Of a DNA stretch of 64,000 nucleotides, positions 45,807 to 57,309 are shown one piece after another. Made by a program: the position numbers and the translations under genes. Where the stretch lies: NCBI GenBank assembly GCA_018287875.1, contig JAGVVL010000018.1, forward strand, positions 124,001-188,000, given 5' to 3'. The notes beneath the pieces were generated by a model. That model ran no database searches, had not been told where the DNA came from, and saw only the letters and a list, made by a program, of their open reading frames with translations. The first letter of the stretch is position 1, and every line of letters starts with the position of its first letter. This stretch comes from Nigrospora sphaerica. Lineage: Eukaryota > Ascomycota > Sordariomycetes > Amphisphaeriales > Apiosporaceae.

Positions 45807-47436
45807 AGTCGACACTAGCTATACTGTCGAGCACGCGGTAGTTTATATATGGGATGTTCCGTTAGCTACGCTTTATCCTGTTCTCCTAGGTGGGCTGGGG
45901 CCGTCTTCTTAGGGTTTCCATAGCCGTGTGATTCAGGTTCTCTATAGCTACATCGACGATATGCCTGTTAACATTAAGTGTGTTCAATACCAGGCTGGCT
46001 TCTTCTTATATGTTGCCTCCCTGGCTTGTTCCTTACAGTTAGGCTGTCTTATAAAGTAAGCTACCAGTCTAGCGGATCTTAGCGAGCTCATTTCGTGTAA
46101 GGCGTACTAACTTACCCTTCTTCACCACTGGCTTCGCTAGGCAGTTTTCGTAGCTCGCTAAAGCGGGCCTATAATAGTTCGCACACCGTGGGCGTTCCTA
46201 GCACGGCTGTGGGTGGTTATATCCTGCCGGGAGTCGAGCGCTACAGTTCTCGCATCTATCAGCTCGCGTGTAGACTCGGCTCGGGTGGTATCCTTGGCAT
46301 CCTAGGTTGTGTCGGCTAGGAGGCGTGCGCTTTTCGATCAGCCGGGCGGGCCCGCTCGCTACGAAGAGCCGAAACAGGCGGACTTTCTGTAGGAACGAGA
46401 CAATACATGATCTCTTATTCGTCCCCAGTATCGGTTCCTATCGCGACCAGCACACGCTTACTAGCTCGACGCTAGTTTGCGCAATAACTTCATCTTATAA
46501 GAGCACGTCGGTCTCGAACGTCTCGCTAAAGATGTTCAGAAAGCGTATCGGGCAGCCGGGGACCATATAGTTAACCCACTTAATCGGGACCTCGACTGAG
46601 TTAGCTCGGAGGCTTCGCGTTAGTTCTTCTTTCCTTCGGAGAAGTATCTCCTTTGTTTCCTTATTTCTTAAATAAACGGCGACACCTATAGTTATATAAT
46701 AGACATCGGGGACGTCGACTAAAGATAGGTCGAGGGTCTTACATACGGCCTATCGTAGGGCGAAGTTGTATTAAGTATATGCCCAGCTTCGGTGTTCCTC
46801 TGGGATCCTCACGAGAACTCGGAGGTCCTCTCGTTAATTCGTTTGCTAAGTCCGCTTGTTTGCACCCTTTTAAGGCGGTGGCTTCTGTCCTGCTCCGGCG
46901 ATGTCGGCCCAGGTGCGCGTGTGGGCCCCGAGAGGCTCCGCACGGGTCAGGCCGCCCTCCAGTAGGGGGCGCTCATTCGGGCGGGGGCTGGTCGCGTCCC
47001 CGATCTTGGTCTGTAGGAACGCTATGAAGCCTTTCGTAATCTCCGCGGCTAGTTGCTTATCTTCGTCGCGGTATTCTTCGATAATGCTGTCTAGGGCGCG
47101 GGCGATCCTCGTGAGCACCGATCGTCGGGTGTTGTGTCGCCTATTTATATCGCCCAGGATCGGGGCTAGTGCGTTCGAGGCCGGATAGTGTGCTTGCGTT
47201 GTAGTCTGCAGCGCGGCTTCTTCCGGCGTCGAAGCTTCTCGAGTGTCGTCGACCTTCCTTCGGTTTCGCAGTGGACCGTTCGCAGGGGCCTCGTTCTACC
47301 CCGTTCGCTTCCTCTTGTGAGTATAAGTGGGGGGAGTTTCTTCAAGGTGGTCGGGAGGATCGTTTCCCGTCATCAACTCATCGGTGGTGTCCTCGCGAGG
47401 AGGTGAAGCCATCACAATGATGGTCCCAGAGTCCAT
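45799..47436 (-). pseudogene. LINE copy 2 ORF1 (gag-like)
   Basis: ATG 47436, 546 codons to TAG at 45801-45799, again overlapping the ORF2 start (ATGAATAG). Two codons longer than copy 1. Open from the helical segment SVLTRIARALDSIIEEYR (47118) to 46870. C-terminal Cys/His knuckles near 46330-46140 degenerate (several Cys to Tyr). Confidence 0.75.
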
Positions 47437-47955
47437 CTGGCCTCTAGGTTGGCGTTGAGGCGCCGTTGGAGGGTTGTTAAGGATTTGGCAGAAAATAGGG
47501 GGCTGGCACTAACAGTGGGTACCAGAAAAGAATAAATAGGAAGGAAGGTGCGTTAGCCCATCTATAGGTAAGATAGATGCTTAGATTAATCACTAAGGTA
47601 ATGACTGTCTATGTAGGAAATCCTCCTGACTTATATACCAAGTCATTCCCTCACTAATACCCTGGATCACCTTGGATCACTACTGATCTAACTGATCCCT
47701 TAGTGTTGGCTCACTAACACTGTTACTGATCCTGTACCGGAGGCTCAGCAGTGGCCCCACTGATCCATCCCGTGGATCAGTGCCAAGCCTAGTGATCCAT
47801 CACGTGACCTAGCCTTGGCGTGGCTTGCCCTTGGGGCTGGTGTCCCTTGTCCGAGGCTGGTCTCCCTTACTTGGTGATGTAGTAGGCGAGGTCTTGGCTG
47901 CATGGGCGCTTACCCGCTTCCATAAGATGCTTGTTGGTTCGGGTCGTCCGTAACA

Positions 47956-48165
47956 GATAGGAGGGTTGCTCCAGCGGTTAATATCGTGCGCGTCATCTCC
48001 TATACAGCGATATGCACTAGCTTAGCTCAGCCGCATATATCTATCCTATTTTAACTAGACCCCGGTGTATAGGGAAGGGAAAGAAAGATTAATAAGGAAG
48101 CGCTCAGCTAGCGCTCGGCTCGGCGGAACACAGCGGTCGGAGGTGGATAAAACGGGCAAAAAGAA
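47956..48165. other. Host DNA between element D and tRNA gene
   Basis: Starts with the GATAG duplication. Contains small repeats (GCTCAGC/GCTAGC near 48105-48120). A T5 run on the minus strand, about 5 bp past the tRNA 3' end, fits a Pol III terminator. Confidence 0.5.
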
Positions 48166-48251
48166 TGGACGCTGTGGGAATTGAACCCACGACCTTTCCT
48201 AAGCTTCAGATCAAATGCGAAAGGAAAATCATACCCCTAGACCAAGCGCCC
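48166..48251 (-). tRNA. tRNA-Ala (anticodon CGC) with short intron
   Basis: Cloverleaf read on the minus strand: acceptor GGGCGCT pairs with AGCGTCC, including the G3-U70 wobble that is the identity element for alanine; discriminator A73. D arm GGTCTAGGGGTATGAT, anticodon stem TTCCT/AGGAA, loop TT-CGC-A followed by an intron of about 14 nt (TTTGATCTGAAGCT) at the usual position after base 37, T arm GTGGG-TTCAATT-CCCAC. B box GGTTCAATTCC. An alternative register would give another anticodon, but G3-U70 and stem lengths favour Ala. Confidence 0.88.
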
Positions 48252-48976
48252 AACATTTTATGCAAATTCTCGGTCTAACTAGACATTCAATAGCTAAGCA
48301 CTTCACTGTAATTCGCGCGGTCGGCGGCGAGGGCGTCCCGAACCGGACAGGAATGCTTATGCGGCGGCTTGGCGGCGTGCCCGGGCGAACCCCGGAAATC
48401 AACTATCAGAAGTGGACGCGTGGACGCAAAGACGACCGCCGCCTATTGAGCGGAGGGACCGACTTGCTGCCGGCAGGCTGCAGCCGCTTACATCGAGATC
48501 GCAGCTGCTTGACTCCATCCAGTACATACTTACGCTTGTATGGATGCCGATGGCAGCGACTTCACAGTAAGCGAGTATATCCGGTTTCACTGTCATCTCG
48601 GGCGCCGTTGATGTTGCATCTGACGAATAGACCGAGGGGCCCGACGTTGGGAAGCGGTGGCAAAACGACCTGGTCCGTTGAACACGAGGGTGACGCGGGT
48701 GAACGAAAAAGAGACGTGATGACGGCCGAGGCGAGAGAAGAGGGCGCTTGTCCTGTTGTATGAGCATCACCAATCCAGGCGGCAATCGTTCACCGAAAAG
48801 GGAAGCAAGGCGCGAAAAAATCGATGATGTATAAACGAGTGACAGATGTGCCAAACCCTGAGCTCTAGGGCGGGCACCGCAACCCCCATCCAGGATCCAT
48901 CCCGCGCGCCGCATCATTCCGGAATCTCGCGACCGCCACCGTCACCCGAAAACGCCCAGTCTCGCCATCGTTTCCT
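48252..48976. other. No recognisable gene
   Basis: A 182-codon plus-strand frame (48215-48763) and a minus-strand frame (48399-48917) are open, but the first overlaps the tRNA and neither resembles a family. Probably upstream DNA of the tRNA and downstream DNA of the secreted-protein gene. Confidence 0.4.
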
Positions 48977-49371
48977 CTAGAGGCAGAGGACCTGGCCGGG
49001 GCGCGCGGTGCACTCTGGGAACCGTTTTTGTCAGCAAACCAAGGGGGCCCATCATTAGGGTAGTAGATATCGTACTGCCGTGGAACTTATTGCCAGCAGC
49101 GTCGATCCAGTAGGCGCAGTCATTGTAGTGGATGGTGTTGGTGTTGGCGTAGGTGCACGCCTCGTGGACGTAGACTAGGGAGGAGTCAGCGTTTTTTCTC
49201 TGCGGAAGACTGGGGGTGTCGTAGAATGTGGACGGGACGGAGATATAGGGAGGGAGACTACGCACTGCCGTTGATGGTGTAGAAGACGTTGTTGGCGGTG
49301 CCATCGGTCCAGGCGTGGGAGCCGCTGGCCAGGAAGAGGGCGGCCGAAGCCAGGACGGTGGAGAACTGCAT
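48977..49371 (-). CDS. Small secreted four-cysteine protein, 80 aa, three exons (effector candidate)
   Basis: Seen: exons 49371-49266, 49174-49076 and 49014-48977 join in phase to 80 codons plus TAG. Introns: 49265-49175 (GTGCGT..TAG) and 49075-49015 (GTACGA..CAG, with a GCTGAC branch site). MQFSTVLASAALFLASGSHA is a clear signal peptide; the mature part begins WTDGTANNVF and has four cysteines (EAC, NDC, GKC, VLC), enough for two disulfides. TATA box 49508-49515. Known: small secreted Cys-containing proteins near repeats are often effectors or surface proteins in fungi. Inferred only: no family was recognised. The second intron is well supported; the first has a less typical donor. Confidence 0.7.
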
Positions 49372-49507
49372 CTTGAGAGTGGTGGGGAAGAGAGGTTCTT
49401 GGGGAAGAAAGTTGAGGATAGGTTTGAATGTGGAGGAGATGGGTTGGCTGGATGGCTGTGGATGAGGGTGAGAATGAACAAGGGCTCTCCCAGGCGACGG
49501 CCCGCCC

Positions 49508-49515
49508 TTTATATA
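49508..49515 (-). promoter_or_regulatory. TATA box of the secreted-protein gene
   Basis: TATATAAA on the minus strand, about 137 bp upstream of the ATG at 49371, in a GC-rich context. Confidence 0.55.
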
Positions 49516-50648
49516 CTGGTCCCTGGCTGGTTTTCCAGCTCCTTGGCCATCTTCGACGTGGCGAGCTCAGCTGAGTCTCTCCACTACCACGATGTCCGGC
49601 ATGTCCAAGAGAGTCCGACTGTTGGCCGCCCCCGTCAACCAAGAGGTCGAGCGGTTTGCCCCGAAACCAAGGGTCCATTGGGCCCCGCGCCCATGATTGT
49701 GTCTCTAAGGGCGAGTTTACGGCGACCAGAGATGATTGGCTCTCCGAGGGCGAGTATACGACGGCCAGAAGAGCTGAGGCGCGTGAATTAGGCATCTCAG
49801 CGGCCCGCATCGGCGACGAGCCCGGACCCTGTCCACCGGCAGGTAGACGGAGCGGAGAGCGTAGGAGCCAAGCAGTATAAGCTTACGTGACGTCGAGTAG
49901 GGTTCTGCACGCAGCGTGTACATCCAGCCGGGGAGCGAGACTCTATACGCAGCGTGCGGGCGGGGCAGGGAGTGGGGGAGCTGAGGAAATTGAGCTTATG
50001 TCTAAGCGGACGAGTGAGGCTCTGCAACAAGTATGCACGATCCGTGTAAAGGTAAAGAGTGGGGGAGCCAAACAGTATCAGCTTACCTGCCGCCCCAACT
50101 GGATAAGCTGGAAAGCTCCCCGCAGAGATCTGCGCCCGGCGCTTCCCGCCGCCGGCTGGCTGTGGGGTTTTCCCGTACCCGCGACCAATGAGCCACCTGC
50201 CGGTAGGGAGCATGTATCCAGCACTAGCGTCAATGGCAGCAACGCCGCATCAGTGGCCCAGGCACGTTTCTCCTTTTGCCTGATAAATTGGGCACGACCA
50301 TGTCCTCCCACGCTTTCCCCGCCTATCGGGACAGTGTCTCTCTCGGACCGTCTCGCGTAGTCTCCCTTCTCAGATAGGCGTCGCGTTCACCATGGTCCAG
50401 GATCACTACCTGTAAGCACAGACATTGGACTGTACTTGCGCACGTATGCGATGCCTTAACACCCCCCGCATCTACTCCGTAATGGTTCTAGGAAGGCGGG
50501 ATTTTGGCACTGCCCCAGTTGTGCTTCCAACTCTCACGCAAGATTCTTTCGAGTACCGAATACGGCGTCTTCACAACCATTTGCAGTGTGGCGCATATAC
50601 AGCCAGTCCCCGTATTAAAACGCTACAAGCGAATCGGTCATGTTAATC
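49516..50648. other. Intergenic, GC-rich, small internal repeats
   Basis: Short related units occur: GAGCCAAGCAGTATAAGCTTAC (in two parts, 49866-49887) and GAGCCAAACAGTATCAGCTTAC (50074-50095); also two GAGGGCGAGT-type units near 49710-49755. Open frames of ~140-210 codons on both strands are uncalled because none has family resemblance. Confidence 0.4.
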
Positions 50649-51707
50649 TATAAGCCACGGTCAAAAAAAAAAACTTTTTCGAAACCGACCCCACACAGCG
50701 ATAACTTCACAACCACGACTCTATAAGCTACCGGATAGCCCGGAAACCGTTCCTAGGGCTCCATTTAGCCTAGAAATGGTCGATTCACCACCCTCGAGGC
50801 AAAGCGCGGGTGGTGGGAGCCGCCATAGGCCCGCCCCACCCCCCGAGCCGTCGCCTCCAGACTTAAGAACACCATCGCCAAGCAGCAACACGGCACCCGG
50901 ACGCAGTCCAGAAGCCATTCGCAGCACCGTAAACAGCCTCAGACGCTTCTTAGCTGGTGATTCCGACGTTGCGACCTTGATCGCAGCCGTACAAGCCGCC
51001 ATCCCGGTCCTAAAGGAGGCAGCTAAGGAACCAGATAGCCAAACTAGCATCGAGAGACGCATCGATGCCATCGAGAACACGCTTTAGGCTATCTATAAGG
51101 ATATCAAGGCCCCTAAGACATATGCTGCTACTGCCATCGCCATAACCGCCGCTCCCTCACCTAGAGCCCCTTAGATAGCTAAGGCGCTTCCTCCCTATCA
51201 GGAACGAGAGATCACCGTTAAGGCCATAGAGACAGAAGGACGCACCTACGTAGAGATCGTTCGCAAGGTCAACGCCGCCGCAGGGAGAGAGGCAGCAGTA
51301 GCAGCACGCAAGCTCCCTAGCGGAGACTACGCTATCACATGTAAGACAGCGGCAGAGAAACAAGCCCTAGAAGCCGACCTAGACTAGACCGCCGAGGCCT
51401 TCGGAGAGAACGCCTCTATCCAGAAGAGAAAGATCCTAGTAGTGGCCCACGGTATTAACAAGGAAGCTATAGAGGTAAGCTAGGGGCAGCTAAGAGCCCA
51501 ACTCCAAAACCAGCCTGGCGGCCCTATCGATGTTATAGAAGCGAAGCTCCCTCGCAACGCCAAGACCTCGTCTAGGAAGGTCACAACTTTATATATCGCA
51601 GTCGCCACAGTCCAACAAGCAGAACAACTATACCGAGACGGCCTTATCTGGCAGTATGGCTATTATCCATGCGAGCCTTTCGCTAAAGGAGCGCAGCTTA
51701 AGCAGTG

Positions 51708-51902
51708 TGTCGCAATATGAGGCTATTCACGTGGCTTAGGCTCTCCTACCAGGTCACGTGGCTCCTCTTCACATGCCAGGATTCACATGGTGACAGGGGT
51801 CCTGAGCTACTATATGTACTACTGCACCTACAGACAGATTTCCTTTGTTTCCTTCTAATGGATAACTTGAACCTCGCTTTCCACGATCTCTACAGTGCGA
51901 CA
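51708..51902 (+). repeat. 5' LTR of element E
   Basis: Contains CACGTGG boxes twice and a 12-bp AGGATTCACATGG segment. Ends GTGCGACA followed directly by the primer-binding site. Confidence 0.92.
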
Positions 51903-51912
51903 GTTATGAGCC
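51903..51912 (+). other. Primer-binding site of element E (initiator tRNA-Met half)
   Basis: GTTATGAGCC is complementary to the anticodon stem-loop of initiator tRNA-Met (GGCTCATAAC). Priming from a half-tRNA cut in the anticodon loop is known for Drosophila copia and yeast Ty5. Confidence 0.65.
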
Positions 51913-52054
51913 TGGCCTTCACTTGCAATTCTCAGAGCAAGTAACACGCTACGTAAGATACTCAGAGTCGTGGGATAACCTCAATTCCCCATTTCCATCT
52001 ATCCTTCTCTTCCCCTCGCTCCTAAGACCAGCCTTAGAGCGACTATCCAGCACG

Positions 52055-55000
52055 ATGTCCGATAACAAGATCACTAAGTTCGCCCTTAACACCAAGTACG
52101 ACTGGCCTGAATGGTTTGAGACGCTTTAGAGCGCAGCTAAAGAGCGACGCATCTGGGAACACATCGACCCAGACGCTGCTAACAACTTCGTCCTTATCGA
52201 TCCTCTAAAGGAGCCATCTTACCAGGCCCCTCAAGGTGCTAAGGAGAACGACTCTACTGCACTGCTCGAAGCAGATAGGCAGTATAACCGCAACATGAAG
52301 TCCTATTCGACTAAGGTGCACCACTGGCAAGCGAAAAATGGCCATTACCTCGCCCTTCTCAATTAGGTGGAGACGACGGTTAGAAAGGAGTACCTTATAG
52401 TAGCCAGGAGCCGAATTAACTCAGCAGACGCAGACGTTTCATATACGAAGACGGTCGCCACGGTGTTCACAACGATGACCGCGACATCCGAAGGAGCAAC
52501 GCCGGTCAGACCAGCTGAGGGGGTGGACAAACCCCCTAAGAAAACTAACACGCTTTAGGCCTTACTTCGAGAGCTACAGGACCAGTATCAGCCATCAGCC
52601 ACCTCGGTCATCTCCCAAGTCCAGGATCGCTACCAGCGTGCGCTAGCGAGCGCCTCTAACGGTGGAGTTTCTCTTAAAGGATGGCACTCTAAGTTCACTA
52701 CTGCTTATTCGCTCGCGGTGGTATATAAGATTCCCGAAGTGCAGGGGACTCTTACCGCTAAAGCGTACCTTAAGGTAGTCCGAGAGCGAATGGCGCCATA
52801 GTGGGCTCAGAATCGCCTAGACGATATCTTAACCGCCGAAGTGACAGGGGGTGTTCCCCTCATGCTGACGCAGCTCAGCTTAATCTTTTTAGAGCAGCTG
52901 ACTATATCCGGCATACGATATAATAAGAAGTTAAACTCTTTCGCAGCCATCGGCCAACAAGGAGACGCCCAAGCTTAAGCCCACTAGGCCACCCAGAACG
53001 CGAAAGGTAAAAAGAAGAGTGTTGGAAAGCAATGCCCATGCTTCATGCCCACGCGATCACATATTTGGGAGCCTATAGACTGTCGTCAGCTACAGTTCGC
53101 TCTTAAAGGATCAGCAGACCCCCTACCGAACGGCAAGCCGTTTAATAGTATGTCCGCTACGAAGGTTGAGGACATCAAGAAACAACTCGAGGATAGTCAA
53201 TGGGCCTCATTACGTAAGCTCCTCGAGGAAAAGGGATAGTACGGCGACGCCTCTTATGGGGCGTTCAACGCCGTCGTAATCAGCTCCACGCTATTCCCGA
53301 CCCCAGCCAACATCAACCTAGCAGTCGCGTCTTAAGCCGGTCCACACAACCTCTCGCAGTCGACTGTTGTCGACAGCTGCGGCTTATCGCATATCGTCAA
53401 CTCTGTTGAGCTGCTTAAGGCAGGATCATTCACACCGGCAGATATCGGAAGTGTTGTCGAGGCAGGCACTGCGGCCTTTCCTATTAAGGGATATGGGAGA
53501 AGGGTCCTGAAGGGCGCTTTAAACGTCAAGGGGCGTGGCAAGGTCGATCTCGTGTTACACAACGTTATTGTGGTTGAGGGATTCCACACCAATATCATCT
53601 CTAAGGCTCTTCTTCTAAAGGCTGACATCTAGTATCATGGCAAAGACTATGCTCTACAACACGGGCCTAGAGAAGGCTCTGTGGTGCGACAGTTACAGAG
53701 AGTGGGCAACCTTACGTTCCTTAAATATAAGCCTCTTTACACCTACTCTTCTTTTGCCTCTCAGATCACCTGGACACCAGCTGGAACAGTTCGTGCGTTT
53801 CCAGCTATCCACCGAGCACCTACTAGGGAGATATAAAAGACCAGACCTAAAGTCAGGATAGATTCCAAGGCCCTCTAACACGCTAGGGCTGGACACCTAG
53901 GCAGAGAGGCACTTAGGAAACTTACCGAGAACGGCCAGAACGTCGGCTTCGCTGGCGAGCCGCTTAAGGAGTGCGAAACTTGCAGACTTTCGGATGCCAG
54001 ACGCGTTATTAGCCGAGTTCTAACGGAAAGGGCCCCAAGGCTGTTCTTCAAGGTGCTTTGGGATCTCTTTAAGTACCCTAGAGGCTACGATGGATCTCGC
54101 TGGCTACTGGTACTGAAGGACGACTACAGTGGCAAGCTGTGGTCGTTTGTAACGCCCACTAAGTCACACACGCAGCTATTTCGGATACTACATAGCTTTA
54201 AAAGGCATGTCCTCAGGCGCTATAACCTCCACGTGGCTATTCTTAAGCACGATGGCGAGAAAGGTGTGATAGCAATCCAAGGCATGACTAAGTACAAGCA
54301 ATGGGCTAGAGATAAGGGGATTGACCTGGAGATCTCCCCTCCGCACACACACGAGCCGAATGGGGGCTCAGAGAGGGCAGGCCAGGAGGTCGTCAACCGC
54401 GCACTCAAGCTGAGGGAGCATGCTAAGCTTCCCGAGACTCTCTGGCCGGAAGCAACAGCTGTAGCAACGAAGCTCATCAACATAAGCCCGTCCCTAGCGC
54501 AGCGCTTCCGCAGCCCAGATAAGGTGCTAGACCACTGGTTTATTCAGAATGAGGAGCGATACAGCCTAACTTAGGTGCGAGACATCCATGCAGACCTACG
54601 ACCAGACTAGTCGGGGATCTACGTCTTCGGGTGTAAAGCATACGCACTACACTAGAGGAGAGCAGCTGGGCTAGACTGCCGAGCGTTCAAAGTTCAACTA
54701 AGGGCTCAGATCGGATATCTAGTAGGCTATGCCGCTAGAAACATCTACCGAATCTGGCTACCAAAGCATGGCAGAGTGATTCAGACGCGAGACGTCATAT
54801 TCGACGAAACGCAGTTTTATTCCGGTAAGGAGACGCAACGTCTCGAACCGGAAGCGATAGAATATCTGGACGTCGATTCCTTAAGTATCCCACTAGCCGA
54901 GACAGGCTTTACATCGGAGTCGATGAAGCTATAGGAAGAGCTTGAGGAGCTAGACGAATCTATCAGTCTTACAGACCGTCCTAAAGGCACGCGAGAAGCT

Positions 55001-57241
55001 CAACTCAAAGCCTTGGGGGTGGCAGACACACCTGAGGGACCCGTCGACAAGAACTCGGGGGTGGAATGCACACCTGAAGATAGCTTAGGAGTTCATGGAC
55101 TTAAGTTATCTAATGCGCATATAGGACTTCTCTCGCCGAGTCACTTATCAGAGGACCGAGATAGAGAGGATGCATACCAATATCCGGCACAAGATGCTGA
55201 AGAGCTATCGCTTATAGCCGAAGATGCTAAGGAAAGGAGTCAAGCTCCATAGATAGCCCAGGAGCAGACTCCATCCGCGGATTAAGAGATTCGCGAGGAG
55301 ATCATAGTCCGACCTCTTAACAAAGAGGCGGTAACCACCTTTAAGAACCGACCTAGTATTAGAGGAGGAAGAACTCGTGCTCCCAGATTAGCCCAACCGG
55401 CTAGGAGGAGTGCTAGAGTCAGGGAGAGAGAGGAGAACTAGCAGTCATTCCTTTCGCTACTGTTTAGGCTTAAGGAGACGCAGTTGTAAGAGACTGATCA
55501 TCTCAAAGCACTCCTGAGCACCTTTCTCGCTATTACAGAGATATCCGAGCACGACGACAATCTCTTCAGGACCGTTCATACACGAGTCTTTGTATCGACT
55601 AGGTCAAAACACGTACTCGAGCGGCCTACTGAACCGAGCGTACAATAGTTCGCTCCTCCACCGAAGCACTAGTGTGAATTAGCTACTCATCCTAGAGGAG
55701 AACAGTTTAAGCAAGCTACTAAGCTTAAGATTGACAATGCAGAGGCAATGAGAGCCTGGGAGGAGATCCCTAATCGGCCTTCACTCTTCAAGCTGCCTCT
55801 CAAATGGGTTTTCACTGATAAATTCGATAAGAATAACCGCCACCTACGCTGCAAAGCTAGGATCTGCGTACGAGGAGACAAGCAAATCATCTCTTCTCTA
55901 GCTAGCACATACGCTGCCACGCTAGCCTCCAGGTCCTTTCGCATTATCATAGCGCTGGTGTGCTATTTCGACTGGGAAGTAAGATAATTCGATGTTGTCA
56001 ACGCCTTCCTGAACGCCCTTTTCGCAGAAGGCTCACTGCCTATCTATATAGAGTATCCTCCAGGCTACCAGAAGCCAGGGTATTGCCTCAAGCTTAACAA
56101 GGCACTCTACAGGCTTAAAGAGTCACCTCAACTATGGTTCCGAGACTTCTCCAGCTCACTTCGCCGTCTAGGGCTTATCAGCACACCCGAGGAACCCTGC
56201 TTGTTCTATAACGAGAAACGCACTATCTTCGTTATCTTCTATATGGACGATTTCCTTGTCTGCTACAGCCTATAGGCTACAGCAGAGGCAACTGCTCTAA
56301 TGGACGCGCTTAGGAGCATCTATAAGCTAAAAGATCAAGGACCTGTTAACTATTATCTAGGTGTTAGAGTCGTCCGTAAGCAAGAAGAGTCACTTCTGTG
56401 GCTGTCGCACGACGCTTACCTCGAGAAGGTGGCTAAACGTTTCGGCCTCACTAACGGAAAAGCTCCAGCTACACCACTTCCTTCAGCTGACTTAGCACCG
56501 TACCAGGGCACGTCACCGCCTCACAGGGTTAAGGCCTATTAAGAGCGCATTGGGAGCATCCTATATAGCGCGATAATGGTCAGGCCTGATCTGTCGTTCG
56601 CCTGCTCACAGCTATCACGTTTCCTCACGAATCCGAGCCAAGAGCACCTTGAGGCAGCTGATTATTGCATCCGCTATGCGTATAGCACCCGGCACGTCTC
56701 AGTCCGCTATGGAACGAGCAAGGCGCCGCATCCAGTTCCCCAGGCGCTTACAATCTCGACCGACGCTTCTTTCGCAGACGATCCAGAGTCCAGAAAGTCC
56801 TCTCAGGGCTATCTTATCCAGTTGTTCGGCGGTCCGGTGGTCTGGAAAGCGAATCGCCAGTCCACAGTCACTACCTCAACCACCGAGGCGGAGCTCCTAG
56901 CGCTTAGCGAAACGGCGAAGGAGACCATGGCACTTCAGAGGCTATTCCGGGATATTCAACTCGTTCTCGACGCTCCGTTCAGCATCTCCTGTGATAATCA
57001 GCAGACTATACGCCTAGTTATCGGCAACAACGACAGGGTATCTACCAAGCTACGCCATGTGGATATTCATAACTTGTGGCTCCGCCAGGAGTACGCAAAG
57101 GGCGCTTTTCAACTCACATACCTTGCCATAAAGGACATGCCAGCCGACGGACTAACGAAGAACCTCTCACGAGCGAAATTCGAACACTTTAAGAGTCTCC
57201 TAAATCTCCAGGACATCCGACAGGCGATTGACCTAATATGA
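52055..57241 (+). pseudogene. Element E gag-pol, 1729-codon single frame with RIP stops
   Basis: ATG 52055 to TGA 57241, no frameshift; interrupted by a few dozen stops, nearly all TAG/TAA. Seen: gag (LNTKYDWPEWFETL start); weak Cys cluster CPCFMP near 53032 in place of a zinc knuckle; protease VVDSCGLSH near 53368; integrase H-C region (HARAGHLGREALRKL, ECETC) near 53880-53985; core VLKDDYSGK near 54110 and NGGSERAGQEVVNRALK near 54360; RT WVFTDKFDKN near 55810 and catalytic YMDDFLVCYS near 56245; RNase H STDASFADD near 56755, TTEAELLALSE near 56880 and CDNQQTIRL near 56990. Copia order (integrase before RT). Dead copy; the last domain (56576-57241) is fully open. Confidence 0.9.
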
Positions 57242-57309
57242 GAAATAGGATCACGGAGGAGCTAGCACGCGAAGCCAGCAACGCCATTACTGTCGCTGCT
57301 GAGGGGGTG

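Larger units (their letters stand above)
41818..47549 (-). mobile_element. Tad-type LINE, copy 2 (5732 bp)
   Basis: Same element and same LTR position as copy 1. Target duplication GCGTTAGCCCATC (41805-41817, 47550-47562); 3' tail (GAA)6. Somewhat less mutated in ORF1 and RNase H, more in the RT active site. Confidence 0.9.
29063..47955 (-). mobile_element. Chromovirus D, 18.9 kb, with a LINE inside each LTR
   Basis: Seen: outer ends TGTAACGAAGCGC (29063) and CCGTAACA (47955), flanked by GATAG at 29058-29062 and 47956-47960: one integration event. LTRs 29063-35366 and 41644-47955 are each ~6.3 kb because each holds a ~5.73-kb LINE; without it they are about 570 bp. The internal part 35367-41643 encodes, on the minus strand, gag, protease, RT, RNase H, integrase and chromodomain, with a convergent antisense Cys-rich frame. 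A purine tract (complement of 35367-35383) precedes the 3' LTR. RIP damage is moderate, less than in A. Confidence 0.9.
41644..47955 (-). repeat. 5' LTR of element D, carrying LINE copy 2
   Basis: LTR parts 41644-41817 and 47550-47955, the latter containing the element's first ~405 bp from TGTTACGGACG. The primer-binding side is TTTTGATCACTCGTGC (minus strand, 41643 downward), matching element A after transitions. Confidence 0.88.

Noticed and set aside
14394..47955. A and D as one composite inverted duplication
   Set aside because: D has its own GATAG target duplication on both sides, and A carries different nested insertions, so they are separate integrations of related elements.
48215..48763. 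182-codon plus-strand open frame
   Set aside because: It overlaps the antisense of the tRNA gene, has no family resemblance, and lies in GC-rich DNA where chance frames are long.
49797..50360. Opposed 138- and 157-codon frames
   Set aside because: They overlap each other in GC-rich DNA with internal small repeats and resemble no family.
53637..53861. 74-codon plus-strand frame
   Set aside because: Out of frame with the single gag-pol frame of copia element E, which reads through this region.
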